A DNA stretch of 64,000 bases from Dactylonectria macrodidyma (GCA_020744425.1 JAGMUV010000002.1:434001-498000); one strand, 5' to 3'. Positions 1 to 11,880 are shown, counted from the stretch's first letter. Notes: generated by a model not told the origin, from the sequence alone. Program-made: numbers and translations.

Positions 1-1711
1 AGAAGCTCTTCAAGACGGTTAGCGCGGCCCCCTCTTTGCATAGTCAAGTTCAACTTACTTCCATGTAATCTTCCTTTTTCAGGTTTCCCGCCGTCAAGGT
101 TACATCAGTCACGGCCGCGTGGCCAAACTCGACTTCCGAGCCGTTGGCAATCGCACCGAACATGTCCCAGGCCATATCCAAAAGTTCCGTGTCTCCCGTG
201 ATGCGGTAGTTCACAAAGAGGCTCTCAATGGCCTCGGGTCTTAAAAGGTACCGGGCATCTTTGGCAGTTGTGAATCCCTTGGGTAGATGACTCTTCCACT
301 CGGGTCTCTTGGCGCGCTCCTCGACCCAAACACTCTCGTCCCATTTGCAGACGTCGGCGCGTGGAGGGTCGCAAGGGATGAGGTTGAACCTCTCAGGCAT
401 CATTCCGGATGGGAAGGCCTTGTACACATACGCGCATCCTCGAGCTAGCTTTGTTCCCGTATGCACATCGCTGGGCGATGCAAAGATCCTGCCGGCCAAA
501 GCCATAGTACCACCGATGAAACAGGTCAAATGCTCGCTCTCAGGATCGAAAGACTTGGTTCCAGCATCATCGACCTTGACATTCCCTGATATGAGAATAT
601 CTTGCTCGCCGGGCAGCATCGGTCGGAAAAATAGGTGCTCGTCGGCTGCCTTCATAAACGCTCTCGTCATGTTCTCGTACATAGAGTCCCAACCACCGAG
701 AAGAGCATACATCTTTGGGAGATACTCGTGCGCCGAGTCGGAGCCGCCACCCATTGTGAAGCCCTCTCTCTCCTTGACATCGGGTTGTTTCATCGATACC
801 CACATCGGCCACAGACCTGGCAGCCGCGTCTGGCTCTGTTGGTCGTGGAAGACTCGCATAACGGCAGATATAGCATCGTAGTACTTCATGTCGCCTGTTA
901 GTTGAGAGAGGTGCGTCATTTCCATCGACAATGAACCGGGAGACGCTATCACGACCCAATCTTCGACAATCAAGCCTTCTCCTGACCCGGCCAGCTTAAA
1001 ATCAATAAAATCGACTGGCATTCGGTTGGGCGTATTGAAGCCCGCGTAAAGCAAGTCTCCGAGCTCAACAGCCTTGGCGAGAAGGACATGACGCTTGCTG
1101 AGGTCGTATGCGGATAACAGACCGCCCAGATAGCGGATGGTGGTTTCAAACATGTTGACTCTGTCGGAGCTAGACTGGCCAAAGTCGATTTGTACGACGG
1201 CAGAGACTGCTTCATCGAATTCCTCCCTCATGCCCATGATCCAGAGCGTGTCCAGCGAGTCGACCAATGTCGCAGCCCATCCCGAGAACTGGTCCTTAAA
1301 TGTTGCCGAAATGGGGTTAAGCGCATCCTTTCTCCACGCATATCGGCGATAGTTGGCCCAATCTTTTGCAAAAACATCTCGAACCGCCTGGCGACGCTCT
1401 TCACGGGCCGCCGCGACACTGACAGATTCCGGGGCGAACTTGTGCTGGATGGACGGGAACGACTTTGCTCGAGCCTTGGGCAGCGTGGTCGTTGAGACTG
1501 CCGGAGGATACGCGAACTGAACTTGACTCCAATTGAAGCTGCTCGTGAGGTACTCAATCTCTTTTGGGGGGTCACTGTTCATGTGCTGTTCGAGTATGGC
1601 CGACTCCAGCGGCACAGACGGCCAAAAGACGCGTAGGAAGAAGAGAAAACAGATGAGGGTGACAATCCACCGGAGCAAACCGCCCCGGTTCAGTCGAAAG
1701 ATTGAAGCCAT
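1..1711 (-). CDS. GH47 class I alpha-1,2-mannosidase, 3' partial
   Basis: Glycoside hydrolase family 47 alpha-1,2-mannosidase, which trims mannose from N-glycans in the ER or Golgi. The start is taken at the ATG at 1711. The protein then opens with a basic stretch and one hydrophobic segment (about residues 12-30), giving a type II membrane anchor. Family landmarks seen are FETTIRYLGGLLSAYDL, GGGSDSAHEYLPK with an acidic catalytic residue, and LRPEAIESLFVNYRITGD near the C-terminus. The large exon ends at 59 after DYME. An intron at 8-58 has donor GTAAGT and a CTAAC branch point, and bases 1-7 begin the next exon with Ser-Phe, as expected for the family's ESFW motif. The last residues lie outside the window. 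ER versus Golgi class cannot be settled by eye. Confidence 0.9.
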
Positions 1712-1765
1712 GGATGAGACACGACCCGACAGCGAAAATGCATCATTACTTCGAAATGCAAGCAA

Positions 1766-3130
1766 TTTTCAAGGTTGAAGTTACCACACGTTCGAACGGC
1801 GTCTGAGACTACTAATAAACAAATGCTGAGTCTGATTCTTGGTCATCGGAGCTGAAACCTCCGCCCCCTGCAGGTGCAAATTGGGCCGTCAGCGTGGAGA
1901 TACAGAGTGGGGAGACAGGGCCAACGAGCCAACAGATCCTCGGCGATTGCCATAGCGGCGCCTGGTTGGTATGATGGAAGCAAGGATGGCCAAATTTAGC
2001 ATCGCTAGTTTGAAGCTTAGTTTGATCATTGAGGACACATTTGTCGAGGAAGCGAACAGAAGTACCGTCAATCCCGACGAGGATATGGATGTGTGATCGG
2101 CACGCAAGAAGGGATTGAAGTTTGTCCCAGAATGCACGTATCCGAATATCCATGATTGCGTCTTGATTCCATCTTGTGAACATGCGTCACAAACATCAGA
2201 CTTTTGACACCATGGAGCTGGTGTAGAAACCATTTCGATCGGCTGTCTCGGATGAGTACCCTTGAATCTTGCAGGGAATGCTTTTCCAAATTGCTCCTCA
2301 CAGGGATGCACATATCTGTGCTCAACACTGAACCAAAGAAACATTATCAGTATCAATGTCGCTTCCATACCCGGTAGGTTGGATTAAAGACCCCACCTCT
2401 CTTCCCCTCTTCAGTGAGGAGAAGGGCAGCCGAGGTCTAGCCAGACGCATTCGGTTACCCTACAACTGGGAGTGCAACTCCCAGAAAGGGAATTGGCCAC
2501 TTCTGGACTAACAGGGCTAATCCCTTTGGTGGCCCTCATAAGATTGACTACGTAGATCATTGCAGCTCTGTGAAAAGCCCAATGACGTAGGTTGTGGTGT
2601 TGTGATTAACTTTCTTTTGAAATACGAACAACCAATACACACGTGTGAGACGCTAGGAGGAGGATCAACATCCTACAACGACGTGAGCTTTGCTCCCATG
2701 TCAACAACAACAACAACCCTGGTTTTTTTTTTTTTTTTTTTGGCAATTACCGTCATTGTTTTGCGGTACAACAAATCATTTGCAAGTAGTATTGCGACGC
2801 TGCAGTCTATGCGGCCCTAACTGTAGCTCTGCCACTCGCCAGTGGCGGCGACAGAGACCTAAGGCTGAGTCAATTACAAGGGCATGGCTTGACTTAGCTT
2901 TTAGGCAGTTGAAAAAGACCCAAAATGCATTTTAGTTAATGTGCTGGAGCTTAGGGTTGAGATAAATCCGACCTAGACTTCATATCATATGAATAGTAGG
3001 CCTCCCGCATGAATGACGGTCGGGTGACACGAAAAAGCCCGTGGAGGTTGCAATATTGCAGATAAGTTTGTCACCGTCACGGGACTTGCATCCCAATAGA
3101 TAAAAAAACCCAAGTAGCCCCCTCGTACTT
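1766..3130. other. Intergenic region with two hairpin-forming repeats and a homopolymer
   Basis: Apart from the weak ORF above, no gene is seen. A perfect inverted repeat lies at 2466-2484, with 8-bp arms CTGGGAGT and ACTCCCAG around a 3-nt loop. Directly after it is a longer imperfect inverted repeat, AAAGGGAATTGGCC near 2485 against GGGCTAATCCCTTT near 2513. At 2701-2740 a short CAA repeat runs into about twenty T. The two adjacent hairpins could be the remains of a small non-autonomous element, but no target-site duplication was found. Confidence 0.4.
1889..2368 (-). other. Possible small secreted-protein ORF, weak
   Basis: An ATG-initiated 159-codon ORF starts with a hydrophobic segment (residues 3-13, LILIMFLWF) that could be a signal peptide. 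A few cysteines follow, including CDAC, and then unremarkable sequence. No family is recognised. It lies alone between two convincing genes and no intron structure improves it. It may be chance or a fast-evolving secreted protein. Confidence 0.2.
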
Positions 3131-3137
3131 TATAAAA
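3131..3137 (+). promoter_or_regulatory. Probable TATA element of the MATE gene
   Basis: TATAAAA lies 42-48 nt before the start codon at 3179. It is followed by a pyrimidine-rich tract, a usual fungal core promoter arrangement. Sequence inference only. Confidence 0.35.
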
Positions 3138-3178
3138 TTTTTGCATCAATTGCAGTCTTCTCCTCATCTCTCCATACC

Positions 3179-4747
3179 ATGGCCCAGGACGACAGTGATG
3201 GCTCTGAGGCTCGGGCAAGCAATCACGATGAGAGACCCAACGACAACGACATCGACATGCAGTTCCACCCACCTACTCAGCGATCTGCGTGGCACCGCAG
3301 TCGATATTGCGGATCTCTAGCTTTCAACATTGCCGCCTTTGTTCTCCCAGCCTTATACGGCACGCTCTCAAAGCTCTGGGTCGCCCAATTGGACGCGTCC
3401 ATGGTCGTCACCACAGACGCCTACACGTACATGAGCACGGCATCCGAGGCCATCAACGAAGGTCTCCCGAGAGCCGCATGGGTCATTATCGGCGACAAGG
3501 CATCGCGGAATCTGCCGCGACGGCTTCAGCTCACGCATACACTTATCGCTTTCCAAACCACCCTGGGCCTCATCCTGAGCATCGTCTTTCTCAGCGCCGC
3601 GTCGTCCTTTGCGGATAGTTTCGTACCCGTGGAGGTTCGAAAGGCGAGCTTGACCTATGTACGCATCATATCGTTCACCGTGCTGAGCGGTGCGGTTGAG
3701 GCTGCTGTGGCATCGGCGACGAGAGCTCTCGACAATCCCGATGTACCGCTGGTCATTAGTTCCATCAAATTTGCTGTCAACATTATCCTGGATCTGCTCA
3801 TCATCTCTCGGTTCCATGTTGGCTCGTTCAAGCCCAGCGTGAACACGCAAGGCATTATCCAGCTGGTGTGCAACCTTGTCGCTGCGTTTGGAGGACTGTG
3901 CTATTTCTTTTGGGCACACACTCTACCAACCTGGCGGAAAGTAAAGCGACGCCGCTCATCGGATGATTTGGGACGACACAACTTCTCAGCGAGACACGAA
4001 CTGTGGCCAACCCTGGAAGCTCTCAGGATTCTCATCCGCCCTGGCTTCATCTTCTTCACCGAGTCTGCCATCAGGAATGCCCTCTATCTCTGGCTCGTGG
4101 CCAACATTGTGTCTCTAGGCTCTGTGTACTCGACAGCCTGGGGCGTGTTCAACACCATCCGCTGGGGGCTCGTCATGGTCCCCGTCCAAGCCCTCGAGGC
4201 AACGTCTCTTCAATTTGTCGGCCACAACTGGGGCACGTGGCGGCGAAAAGTAGGAATAAGTACCCGACGGGCGAGAGCAGAATGGAGAGACGTGTTTGCC
4301 ATCGCTCGTCCTGCTTTGCTTTCACTCATTCTTGCGCTCGTTGTCGAGATTCCCGTCGCCATATTCCTCTCTCTGTTTGGAGCCCGGCCGTTTGCAGTGT
4401 ATCTCAGTGGATCCGACGAGGTCGCAGATGTCACAGCCTACATGTGGCGGACGATTGATTGGTGCTACATCTTTTACGCCATGTCTACGCAGCTAGCAAG
4501 TGTGTTGCAGGCGACGAGGCCAAAGTGGTATTTGTATCAGAGCCTCATCAGTAATATTTTCTACGTGCTTCCATGGGCTATTGTCTGCCAGGTTGTTAAA
4601 CTGGACCGCGGTAATGCATGGTCGTATCACCGACTTGTCTTTGGAGGAAGTCTGGTGTTTAGCTTTGTTGACGTCGTCGTTGTGGTTGCTATCTGGGCTT
4701 GGACACTGGTTTCTGGAAAAGTGAGACTGGAGGTATTTCGACCATGA
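3179..4747 (+). CDS. MATE-family multidrug/metabolite exporter
   Basis: Intronless 522-aa polytopic membrane protein resembling fungal MatE transporters, which export organic cations or metabolites by proton or sodium antiport. A polar N-terminus of about 45 residues is followed by about twelve hydrophobic segments in two halves, joined near residues 245-270 by a basic, serine-rich cytoplasmic loop ([10 protein letters not shown]). The second half shows a conserved-looking stretch, [14 protein letters not shown], and an aromatic and glycine-rich region around [16 protein letters not shown]. The start ATG has a good fungal context after a CT-rich leader. Neighbours do not reveal the substrate. 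Assignment rests on overall membrane pattern and motif feel rather than a single diagnostic motif. Confidence 0.75.
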   Translation: MAQDDSDGSEARASNHDERPNDNDIDMQFHPPTQRSAWHRSRYCGSLAFNIAAFVLPALYGTLSKLWVAQLDASMVVTTDAYTYMSTASEAINEGLPRAAWVIIGDKASRNLPRRLQLTHTLIAFQTTLGLILSIVFLSAASSFADSFVPVEVRKASLTYVRIISFTVLSGAVEAAVASATRALDNPDVPLVISSIKFAVNIILDLLIISRFHVGSFKPSVNTQGIIQLVCNLVAAFGGLCYFFWAHTLPTWRKVKRRRSSDDLGRHNFSARHELWPTLEALRILIRPGFIFFTESAIRNALYLWLVANIVSLGSVYSTAWGVFNTIRWGLVMVPVQALEATSLQFVGHNWGTWRRKVGISTRRARAEWRDVFAIARPALLSLILALVVEIPVAIFLSLFGARPFAVYLSGSDEVADVTAYMWRTIDWCYIFYAMSTQLASVLQATRPKWYLYQSLISNIFYVLPWAIVCQVVKLDRGNAWSYHRLVFGGSLVFSFVDVVVVVAIWAWTLVSGKVRLEVFRP

Positions 4748-5341
4748 ACGCGCAGATTCCAAGTTGCTCATGATCCGTTTTTACGGATTTTCTATTTATG
4801 TCATAAGTTGTGACTCAAGTCCCGCAGAGTGGACCTGTGGTTTCTGTTCTTAGGCCCAGGCTCGCCTTTGGTATGCGTACCACTATTATCTTCCTTACTC
4901 GAGTCTCTCACTAGATTCGTCATCAAAATCCGTGAGAAATTACGCCCCCGTGCTATACCTATCAAGAGATAGAGGCAATGAAACCGAAATTGGTCTCCCG
5001 GTCTCGTCCCCCTGATCGACGGCGAGTGGTGTTCCAAATTTCTAATCCCAGAGTGGTCTCACCGCGTTGTTAATCGGATTGGTGACCGTACGCAGATCGA
5101 GCATGATAGGATCGGAAAACTTCTCCAGATCAACCAGATACTATTCTTCTCTCTTGGTAATTTGCCCGAATTTTGGCACTACCATGATAAGGCTACATAG
5201 AATGGCAATGTTTACCCTGGAGGCTGCTCAGGACTGGAACCACGGATGGTCACATAGCACAGAAACTCGAAAGATGCCCAAGTAGATGGAAGACAAGACT
5301 ACGAGAGTCCGAAAGATGTAGCTTCGCATAGTGCCAAAGAC

Positions 5342-5647
5342 TTAAGTCCCACGAGGAGCACCTTGGGGGGCATCCAACCCACGCTTGAACGTCATGAACA
5401 CAGCCAATGCCTGGAACGAGGCCAAGGAGATCCCTGGCTTGCCAGCACCACCAGCTTCTGACTCGAGGGCTTCCGACTTAAGGACTAGCCTAGTTCCAGG
5501 ATTTCTGGTTAAACGTAACTCAATGAGTGAACTTAGTTAGGCTGCTCTGCAAAACTTCCCTCAATACACAGTTCCAAGGCATCGCTATGACGAGCACTCA
5601 CTCTCTAAGCGGAGGCCTCAACTGCCCAATATATGTACCAGCACATC
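5342..5647 (-). pseudogene. Relic of a spliced minus-strand gene (3' end only)
   Basis: Reading the minus strand gives a coherent spliced fragment. One exon at 5647-5602 contains GTYIGQLRPPLR. An intron follows at 5601-5532 with donor GTGAGT and a CTAAC branch point, and a last exon at 5531-5342 ends in TAA. The final exon encodes an amphipathic stretch and the C-terminal run ISLASFQALAVFMTFKRG, then a Gly/Pro-rich tail. The splice signals, open frame and codon use look genuine, but I do not recognise the family. Upstream sequence on this strand is occupied from 5709 by a convincing gene on the other strand, so the 5' part appears to be missing. It could instead be a short gene whose first exon I missed. 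Confidence 0.4.
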
Positions 5648-5708
5648 CTAGAGAGCAGATCAACCAGAGTTTTTGCCTCAAAAGTCTTTCGTCTTACTTC
5701 ATTCAGCT

Positions 5709-6689
5709 ATGGCATCCAACGAACCTCCTCGCTTCTTTGTCATATCACAGCCTCTAGCCGGCAAGGAGGCCCAACGTCCTCAGTAATGGCTGGGAAAACT
5801 CGTCAGCTTCCCGGAGCGGCCTTCAGATGCATACGCACCTGACGAAATCGACACCGAGAAGTTCATATCCAAGTACTTTCTCGACCCACTGGGCGACCTT
5901 GATACGAAAGCCGTCATCAACTCAATTAAGGACAAGAATCTGCAGCTTAAACTTACAAGCCTACTCACGCTCGGCCGGGCATCACACAATGAAAACGACA
6001 CTCAGGTGGAGACTCCGCACATGGTCACAATCAGCCTGCGACAGCATGAGCGTGCGTTCGATGCGCTAATGTCGGATCCGAATATCATGCAGCAGACGAA
6101 GCAGCTCCTGAAAAGGTCCAAAAAAGCCTACATGATTGTGGGAGTACGGGTCATTTTTGATGGGAGAGTCGTGCTGGTTACCAACACAGAAACCAACACG
6201 AGTACTACAGTCACTATTCCAGTTGCTGAAGCAGTGTCGGCTGCCCTGGGGAGCCCATTACCAATCGCACCAGACCTCATCGATCCTTCAGGGACTTTCA
6301 CACTTCAGGACGGCAGACGAGTCAATTTATCCCACAGATTTGATGGGGCAAGGATCTTTGCTGTCGAGTATCGAACGGTGAGCCTGAAAAGATCATTCAT
6401 GGGTCTGCTACGAAGAGAGTCTTTGGGTCCAATATTCTCGTCAGAGATCCCAGTTGGCGGCAATACAAGCCGAATCGGAGAGACAAAGAAGCCTGCCGAC
6501 AAGAAGGAGAACGCGGATGCAGAAGACGTTGAGATGGAAACGCCGACATTGCTCACGCCGGTCGTATCAGTAGCTGATGTTGGGGATAGTGGAATAGGCT
6601 GGGAGGCAGAATCAGTCAATGATGGTACTGGCGCCGCAACCTGGATCTATGAGTGTCCGGATGAGGATGAAGAGTCGGATATGGACTAG
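5709..6689 (+). pseudogene. Gasdermin-like candidate, interrupted by an in-frame stop
   Basis: From the ATG at 5709 one frame runs to the TAG at 6687-6689 (327 codons), broken only by TAA at codon 26 (5784-5786). Family-like sequence continues directly after the stop (WLGKLVSFPERPSDAYAP). Visible features are a helical segment (SLRQHERAFDALM), then beta-rich sequence with YMIVGVRVIFDGRV, and later FDGARIFAVEYRTV. A charged Lys/Glu/Asp-rich tail of about 80 residues ends in acidic residues. An N-terminal alpha/beta domain closing with an I/F-A-x-x-Y-R strand and a removable tail is reminiscent of gasdermins, membrane-permeabilising cell-death proteins known in fungi from incompatibility systems. 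That resemblance is pattern recognition, not proof. No intron of normal size removes the stop: a 24-nt or 44-nt excision would be too short or lose conserved residues. A polymorphism, readthrough or sequence error could also explain it. Confidence 0.5.
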
Positions 6690-6820
6690 CTCGATTACGG
6701 GGAGGAGTAATTCTGTTTTCCACGGTCAGTCTTTGCATAGGAGAATTAGTCACTTGACATGGATTGAGGTACCATTTGATATGATAATGAAATGTAACGA
6801 AGTTGATGAGCGAGGCAATT

Positions 6821-8629
6821 CTATGTCGACCGGCCGAAGAACAGTGCCCCAACACCCATCGCGGCGCTTAACAGAACAGCAAAGGCCATGCTATGACCTT
6901 TACCCTTGCCTTTACAAGTTGCAATGGACTGCTCTGACCTTCTATACGCAAAGTCTTTCCAGGCCACGAAAATGCTTCGAAACCAGAACGTGTACTGCCA
7001 GTCCGGGTACATGATGGTGTTTCGGCCTGTGCTCGCTTCGATGAACCACGACGTGCAGCCCGTTGCCCAGACCAGCTGCTTGGCCTTATCCTGAACGGCA
7101 TCCAAATCACGGCGTTCCGCATCTTCCGTGACAACTACAATGTCAGGAGCGCTTCGAATCGCTGGCAGGATGGACCTGCTGTTCCGAAGAGCTCTCATCA
7201 CTGGCGTGATGATGCGCATCGTGAAGTTGATCTGACATTCGGTTGTGTAGATGACCGAGAGATGGCCGCTGAGAGTGTTTGGGCCCATCATGATGAAGAA
7301 GTTGGGAAAGCCCGAGACACAAGTTCCAAGGTATGCTGAAGACGCTCCTTCGCTGACTTGATCCCACTAATGGCTTTGTTAGTCTGATCTGTCGCATAAG
7401 TGATAGATGGGATTAACATACATGATCGGTCAGGTCAACTCCGTTTTCTCCCTGGATATTCATGGGGAAGAGAAACTTCTGCGTCTCGAATCCATTCGCA
7501 AGGACAATGGCATCCGCGTCAACGAGCCTGCCGGACTTGGTACGGACCCCGTGCTGCAAAATCTCTTCAACCGAATCAGAATACACCAACTCCACGTTGT
7601 CGCGATGGAGGCTCAGCAGGTAGTCTGTATCGTTGACACGACGCTTGCAGCCGATCTCCGACTTGGGTACGATGAAGTCCAGATACTTCTTTGGCGCGTT
7701 CTTCCGGATGTAGGCAGCTGCATCAGCCGTCCAGCCCTTTCGAATATCCACACCAGATTTGACGTTGAAGCCCTTGAAGTCGCGTTCTTTCTCCCAGTAG
7801 AGCTTTGCGCGGTAGATGCGCATGGCAAATGGAACCCAGTTCATCATCCATTTGAACGAGGCAGAGTATTCAGGGTTTGGCCGGTCGGCAAGCCAGTGTG
7901 CTTGTCGACTGAACTGCGTAACTTGCTTCACGGCTCCATCGCCTTCGCTAATGACGGGGACAATTTGGGTGGCGCTGCATCCGTTTCCTGGTTCATGTAA
8001 GCTTTATTCAGGGAGTTTCCAGACAAAATACTTACCGATAACCACCACGTTCTTGCTCTTCCAGTCAAACGTGTGGTCCCATTCAGCAGTGTGGAACAGG
8101 CGACCCTGAAACTTCGAAGCACCAGGGATATCGCACTTTCTCGGAATGGAGAGTGCACCAACTGCGGAGATCAGAATCTTGCACCTGCGTTGAGTGACTC
8201 GGGTTGTCTTTAAATCTCGGATAGCCACTAGCCATGTGCCAGAGCCATCCTCCCAGATTGCCGATTCAACGAAGGATTGGAATTTGACATGGTTGTCAAT
8301 GTCATACTTCCGGGCGACTTGCTTGAAGTAGGCGTGAATCTCAGGCTGCATGGCAAACTTCTGGGACCAATTCGGGTTCAAAGCGAACGAATATGAAAAG
8401 AAATGCGATGGTACCTACAAAGGGAGTTAACACAGCACAAAACATCATATTGGTAACTTACATCACAGCCACACCCAGGATATGAGTTGAGCCACCATGT
8501 TCCTCCAAGCTGGTCAGATTTCTCAATCAGCTCAAAGTTTCGGGTGCCGTGCTGCCGAACAAGCTGGATAGCCAGGCCGATACCAGACATGCCCGCACCG
8601 ATGATGAGAACATCGACATCGTGGGTCAT
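6821..8629 (-). CDS. Baeyer-Villiger type flavin monooxygenase
   Basis: FAD- and NADPH-dependent monooxygenase inserting oxygen next to a carbonyl of a ketone, or a related oxidation. Four exons: 8629-8462, 8414-8036, 7987-7422 and 7366-6821, giving 552 aa. Every junction restores conserved sequence, for example VVIG/NGCSATQIVP across the second intron. The N-terminus carries the FAD Rossmann motif IIGAGMSGIG, then GGTWWLNSYPGCGCDV. The family fingerprint FxGxxxHxxxW is present as FQGRLFHTAEW, and a second nucleotide-binding glycine motif follows as VVIGNGCSATQ. FPNFFIMMGPNT is also typical. The C-terminus ends in a hydrophobic segment (MAFAVLLSAAMGVGALFF) that could be a tail anchor. It lies in an oxidoreductase-rich region but no backbone enzyme is near, so the substrate is unknown. 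Confidence 0.9.
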
Positions 8630-9372
8630 GGTGGAACAAATGCGTCTTGGCGAAATGAAGCTAACAAGACGGGGAAATTCACAACGAAATCAAGCGCCTT
8701 GGGATGAAGAAGATGGAATTTACAAGAAGCACTTCATATATAGACTCTGTGTCCGTTCCGTGATATGCCAAAGAAGGATCATTGTCACCCGAGTTTGAAG
8801 TGCCAGAGCACCTTGTTGGAGTCTTGAGACTACTGCCAAAACCAGGTCTCGCGGGTTGCTTCAAGCTTGTGTGTGGCGAACCGTATTAGGAAGTCAAGGC
8901 GAGTCAATTACACTAGCGGCTCGGCTTGATTTCCCCATCAATGCCCTCGGCACTTCAACCAGAACCAAGAATCAGCAACAGAACGGACCCACAAGGCTTG
9001 GAGACAAAGAAGTGGAGAGTATCCCGAAAGATACAGAGTAACAGGCATCCGATGCAGCCAAGCAAAACAAGCATAACAAACATTAAGCTGGAGACGCTCT
9101 AGAATGATTAGCAATCATCCTTATTGATCAAGATGAGAAATCAAACTGCTTGGGATATTTTAGAAAATGATCTTTCTGAGTTCAGGCGAAGATTTCGTCA
9201 GTCATTTGAGCATCTTTTACTAGTGTTCTAGGGGCGTCTCAGTGGCCGGGCGATTGGCTCCAAAAACGATGGGGCGAATCCAGGCTAGACGAAATAAAAA
9301 GAGCCATGCTCCATATCATCGACCCTCACTCTTCAGTAATTGCAACCCCCCAACTGTTGATCGTGATCCAAC
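8630..9372. other. Divergent intergenic region
   Basis: About 740 nt shared by the monooxygenase (minus) and the histidine phosphatase (plus). A TATATA at 8737-8742 lies about 110 nt upstream of the monooxygenase start. No gene or repeat was recognised in the remainder. Confidence 0.4.
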
Positions 9373-10188
9373 ATGCCAGTCACGATTCATCTCGTCCGCC
9401 ATGCTCAAGGCCTACACAACTTGTGCCGAGAAAATGAGGCTATTCACGACCCACGCTTGACGCAGCTTGGGGAGCAGCAATGCGAGGCGCTGCGAGCACA
9501 ATTTCCTCACCACAAACAGGTGACTCGCCTTTTTGCTTCTCCACTGAGGCGAACACTGCAGACTTGTCTCTTGTCTTTTGGGTACAGGGGAACGGATGAA
9601 GTCCCACAGCACCCTCCAGTTGTCGCCATCCCAGAGCTTCAAGAGGTGGCAGATTTACCTTGCGACACCGGCTCCGACGCAGCGATTCTGAAACAGGAAT
9701 TTTCATCCCTCGTCGACCTTCACTGCATCTACGATGGGTGGAACTCGACATCAGAATGGGCTTCTTGGTCATCCAAGGTCCAGGACCTACACGCAAGAGC
9801 AAAAAAAGCCAGGCTGGTGCTTCGGGAAATGCTCGAATTCGCGGATGAAGATGATCACGTTGTCGTCGTCACCCACGGCGCCTTCTTGCATTTCCTCACC
9901 GAAGACTACTACGGCGTGGAGCTAGCGCGAGGTAAGAGATTTATCGAGAAATAAAGAACTAGAACTAATCCACTGCTAGCAACCGGTTGGGAAAACACTG
10001 AGTTCAGATCCTTCCAATTCTCCGCTGTTGAAGGCTGCGGGCCTGTGCCATCACTGATTGAGACGGACGCTAGCTGGAAGCGTCGACATGGTAGTTCTCC
10101 AAGGCCTACGCCAAAGGAGCAGGAGAAACTACGAGAGGTTTTTCTTTGGCAGTTGGGGCAATTTATCTTTCCCGAGGAGTCACATTGA
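9373..10188 (+). CDS. Histidine phosphatase (phosphoglycerate mutase-like) family protein
   Basis: Two exons, 9373-9931 and 9980-10188, give 255 aa. The intron has donor GTAAGA and acceptor CTAG, and splicing joins LAR to ATGWENTEF. The N-terminus holds the RHG motif variant LVRHAQGLHN with the catalytic histidine, SPLRRTLQT supplies the conserved arginine, and VVVTHGAFLHFL the second histidine. These residues define the histidine phosphatase fold, whose fungal members usually hydrolyse small phosphorylated metabolites in the cytosol. There is no signal peptide. The exact substrate cannot be told from sequence. Neighbouring genes are redox enzymes, but no functional link is evident. Confidence 0.9.
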
Positions 10189-10878
10189 CAAGCCGTTACG
10201 GAAGATTGCCAAGGAAAATCCGACGGCGATTGATATGGGAGGCGTCTTGGCGACAAAAGATAGATAGACAACCACTAGAGATGTGCCGCAGACGACATTA
10301 GAATTATACACCAAGGAAGATTATGCAACACAACTGAGTAAATGGCAAGTAGCATTGTATGAGTCAAGGCCATCTCGTCTATCTACGTGCTGGTGCTTAC
10401 AGACTAGGCAGGCATATTTCCTTGCTTTAACCTACTTTTACTGGCTCGGCAAAATTTCCATTTCTTATCTCCCCTAAAACACCGCAGCCATACCGCATGA
10501 CTTGTCCACGCATCTGCATGGACCTGGCGCACTGTAAAGCGGGGAACTCTCCTCATATGCGCTCATACTCTCAGTAATCGAGCCGAATAGACAATGTGCT
10601 GCAACCATGGTCCACTGTGAATGCTGAATAATGCGCCTTGTTACAAATCGAGGAATCCGAGGATTATTCCAATCACCCAGTGTTCCACTGCAGCATGAGG
10701 AGGGGAATCTCTGCCGAGAACTTTGATCACACGGGCAGCCTACTTGCAGCTAGATCAGGCAGCAACTTTATGGCCACGATTAATAATAAGGTATCAAGAT
10801 ATCGTGAACGTGATGTATCACTAGTAGATAAAAGACATAATTGAGCACTGCTTCAGCTCCCCAATCATCTTTCTCAAC
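10189..10878. other. Intergenic region, no gene seen
   Basis: About 690 nt between the phosphatase and the dehydrogenase. ORFs are short and lack recognisable sequence. It presumably holds the terminator of the first gene and the promoter of the second. No repeat was noticed. Confidence 0.4.
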
Positions 10879-11880
10879 ATGGCTTCTACCACTGCCTCGC
10901 AACGCCTAGCTGGCAAAGTGTGTATCGTCACCGGCTCCTCTTCCGGCCTTGGGCGAGCCATTTCCTTGGCATATTCTCGCGAGGGAGCCATCATCGCATG
11001 CGTTGACCTTCGGCCAGAAGCCCGTGCTGAGATAGAATCAGAGCGCCAAGTCAACACCGATGAGCTTGTCAGACAAAATGGTGGCCGAGCGATCTTCATC
11101 AAGGCGGATTTAAGCAAGGCAGAAGAGGTGGAGGCCATGGTGCAGCAGACTGTCGCTGAGTACGGTCGAATCGACGTGTAAGTCAACATTTCCTAGTGAC
11201 ACTCGCGCATCGTAATGGCTTGCAACTGACATTTCAATAAAGTCTGGTCAACAATGCAGGAATCTCCATTGAAGCAAATCATGCAGGTCTCAGGATTCAC
11301 GAGACTCCAGATAGTACATGGGACATCACCATGGCCGTCAACGTCAAATCAATATTCCTGACTTCCAAGCACACGCTTAAGCAGATGCTGCTTCAAGATG
11401 CTTACCCTTCCCGCGACCGAGGATGGATCATCAACATGTCTTCCATCTATGGGCTTGTTGGCGGGCATTACAACTGTATGTATCGGTGCAAAACTTGTCT
11501 GCGTCCCAGTTGCTAATGTTACAGGCTCGTATGCTGCCTCCAAGGCCGCCGTGTCGAATCTCACTCGGCAAGTCGCGTTGGATTACGCCAAGGATGGCAT
11601 CCATTGCAACGCCATCTGCCCCGGATGTGAGCCACAAATCATTCCCACGAAATATGCTCGTCAACTTACTAAAACTTTGCATCTAGATACGCAAACAGCA
11701 ATTTTCAAAAACACGGTGGCCTTCTTGGACGACGTCGAACGTATTCGCTCACAACATCCCCTTCACGGTGTTGGTGTTCCGGAGGATATTGCCGGTGCCG
11801 CAATCTTCCTTGCGAGCGCTGAAGCCAGATGGATCACAGGCGTGTCACTTCCCGTGGATGGAGGATACACAGCTCAGTGA
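10879..11880 (+). CDS. Short-chain dehydrogenase/reductase (SDR)
   Basis: Classical NAD(P)(H)-dependent SDR of 275 aa. Exons are 10879-11177, 11243-11475, 11525-11626 and 11687-11880. The cofactor motif is TGSSSGLG (TGxxxGxG). Splicing of the first intron creates LVNNAG (NNAG motif). The catalytic Ser lies in INMSSIYG and the YxxxK pair appears as YAASK. The third intron (60 nt, donor GTGAGC, acceptor CTAG) is a multiple of three with no stop. Removing it gives the usual CPGYTQTAIF motif, so I treat it as spliced, though retention would also stay in frame. The C-terminus ends with SLPVDGGYTAQ, typical of the family. Likely a cytosolic oxidoreductase acting on a sugar or small alcohol/ketone. 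The substrate is unknown. Confidence 0.92.

Noticed and set aside
5783..5826. Intron that would remove the TAA in the gasdermin-like gene
   Set aside because: At 44 nt it shifts the frame and deletes family-like residues; no branch site is visible.
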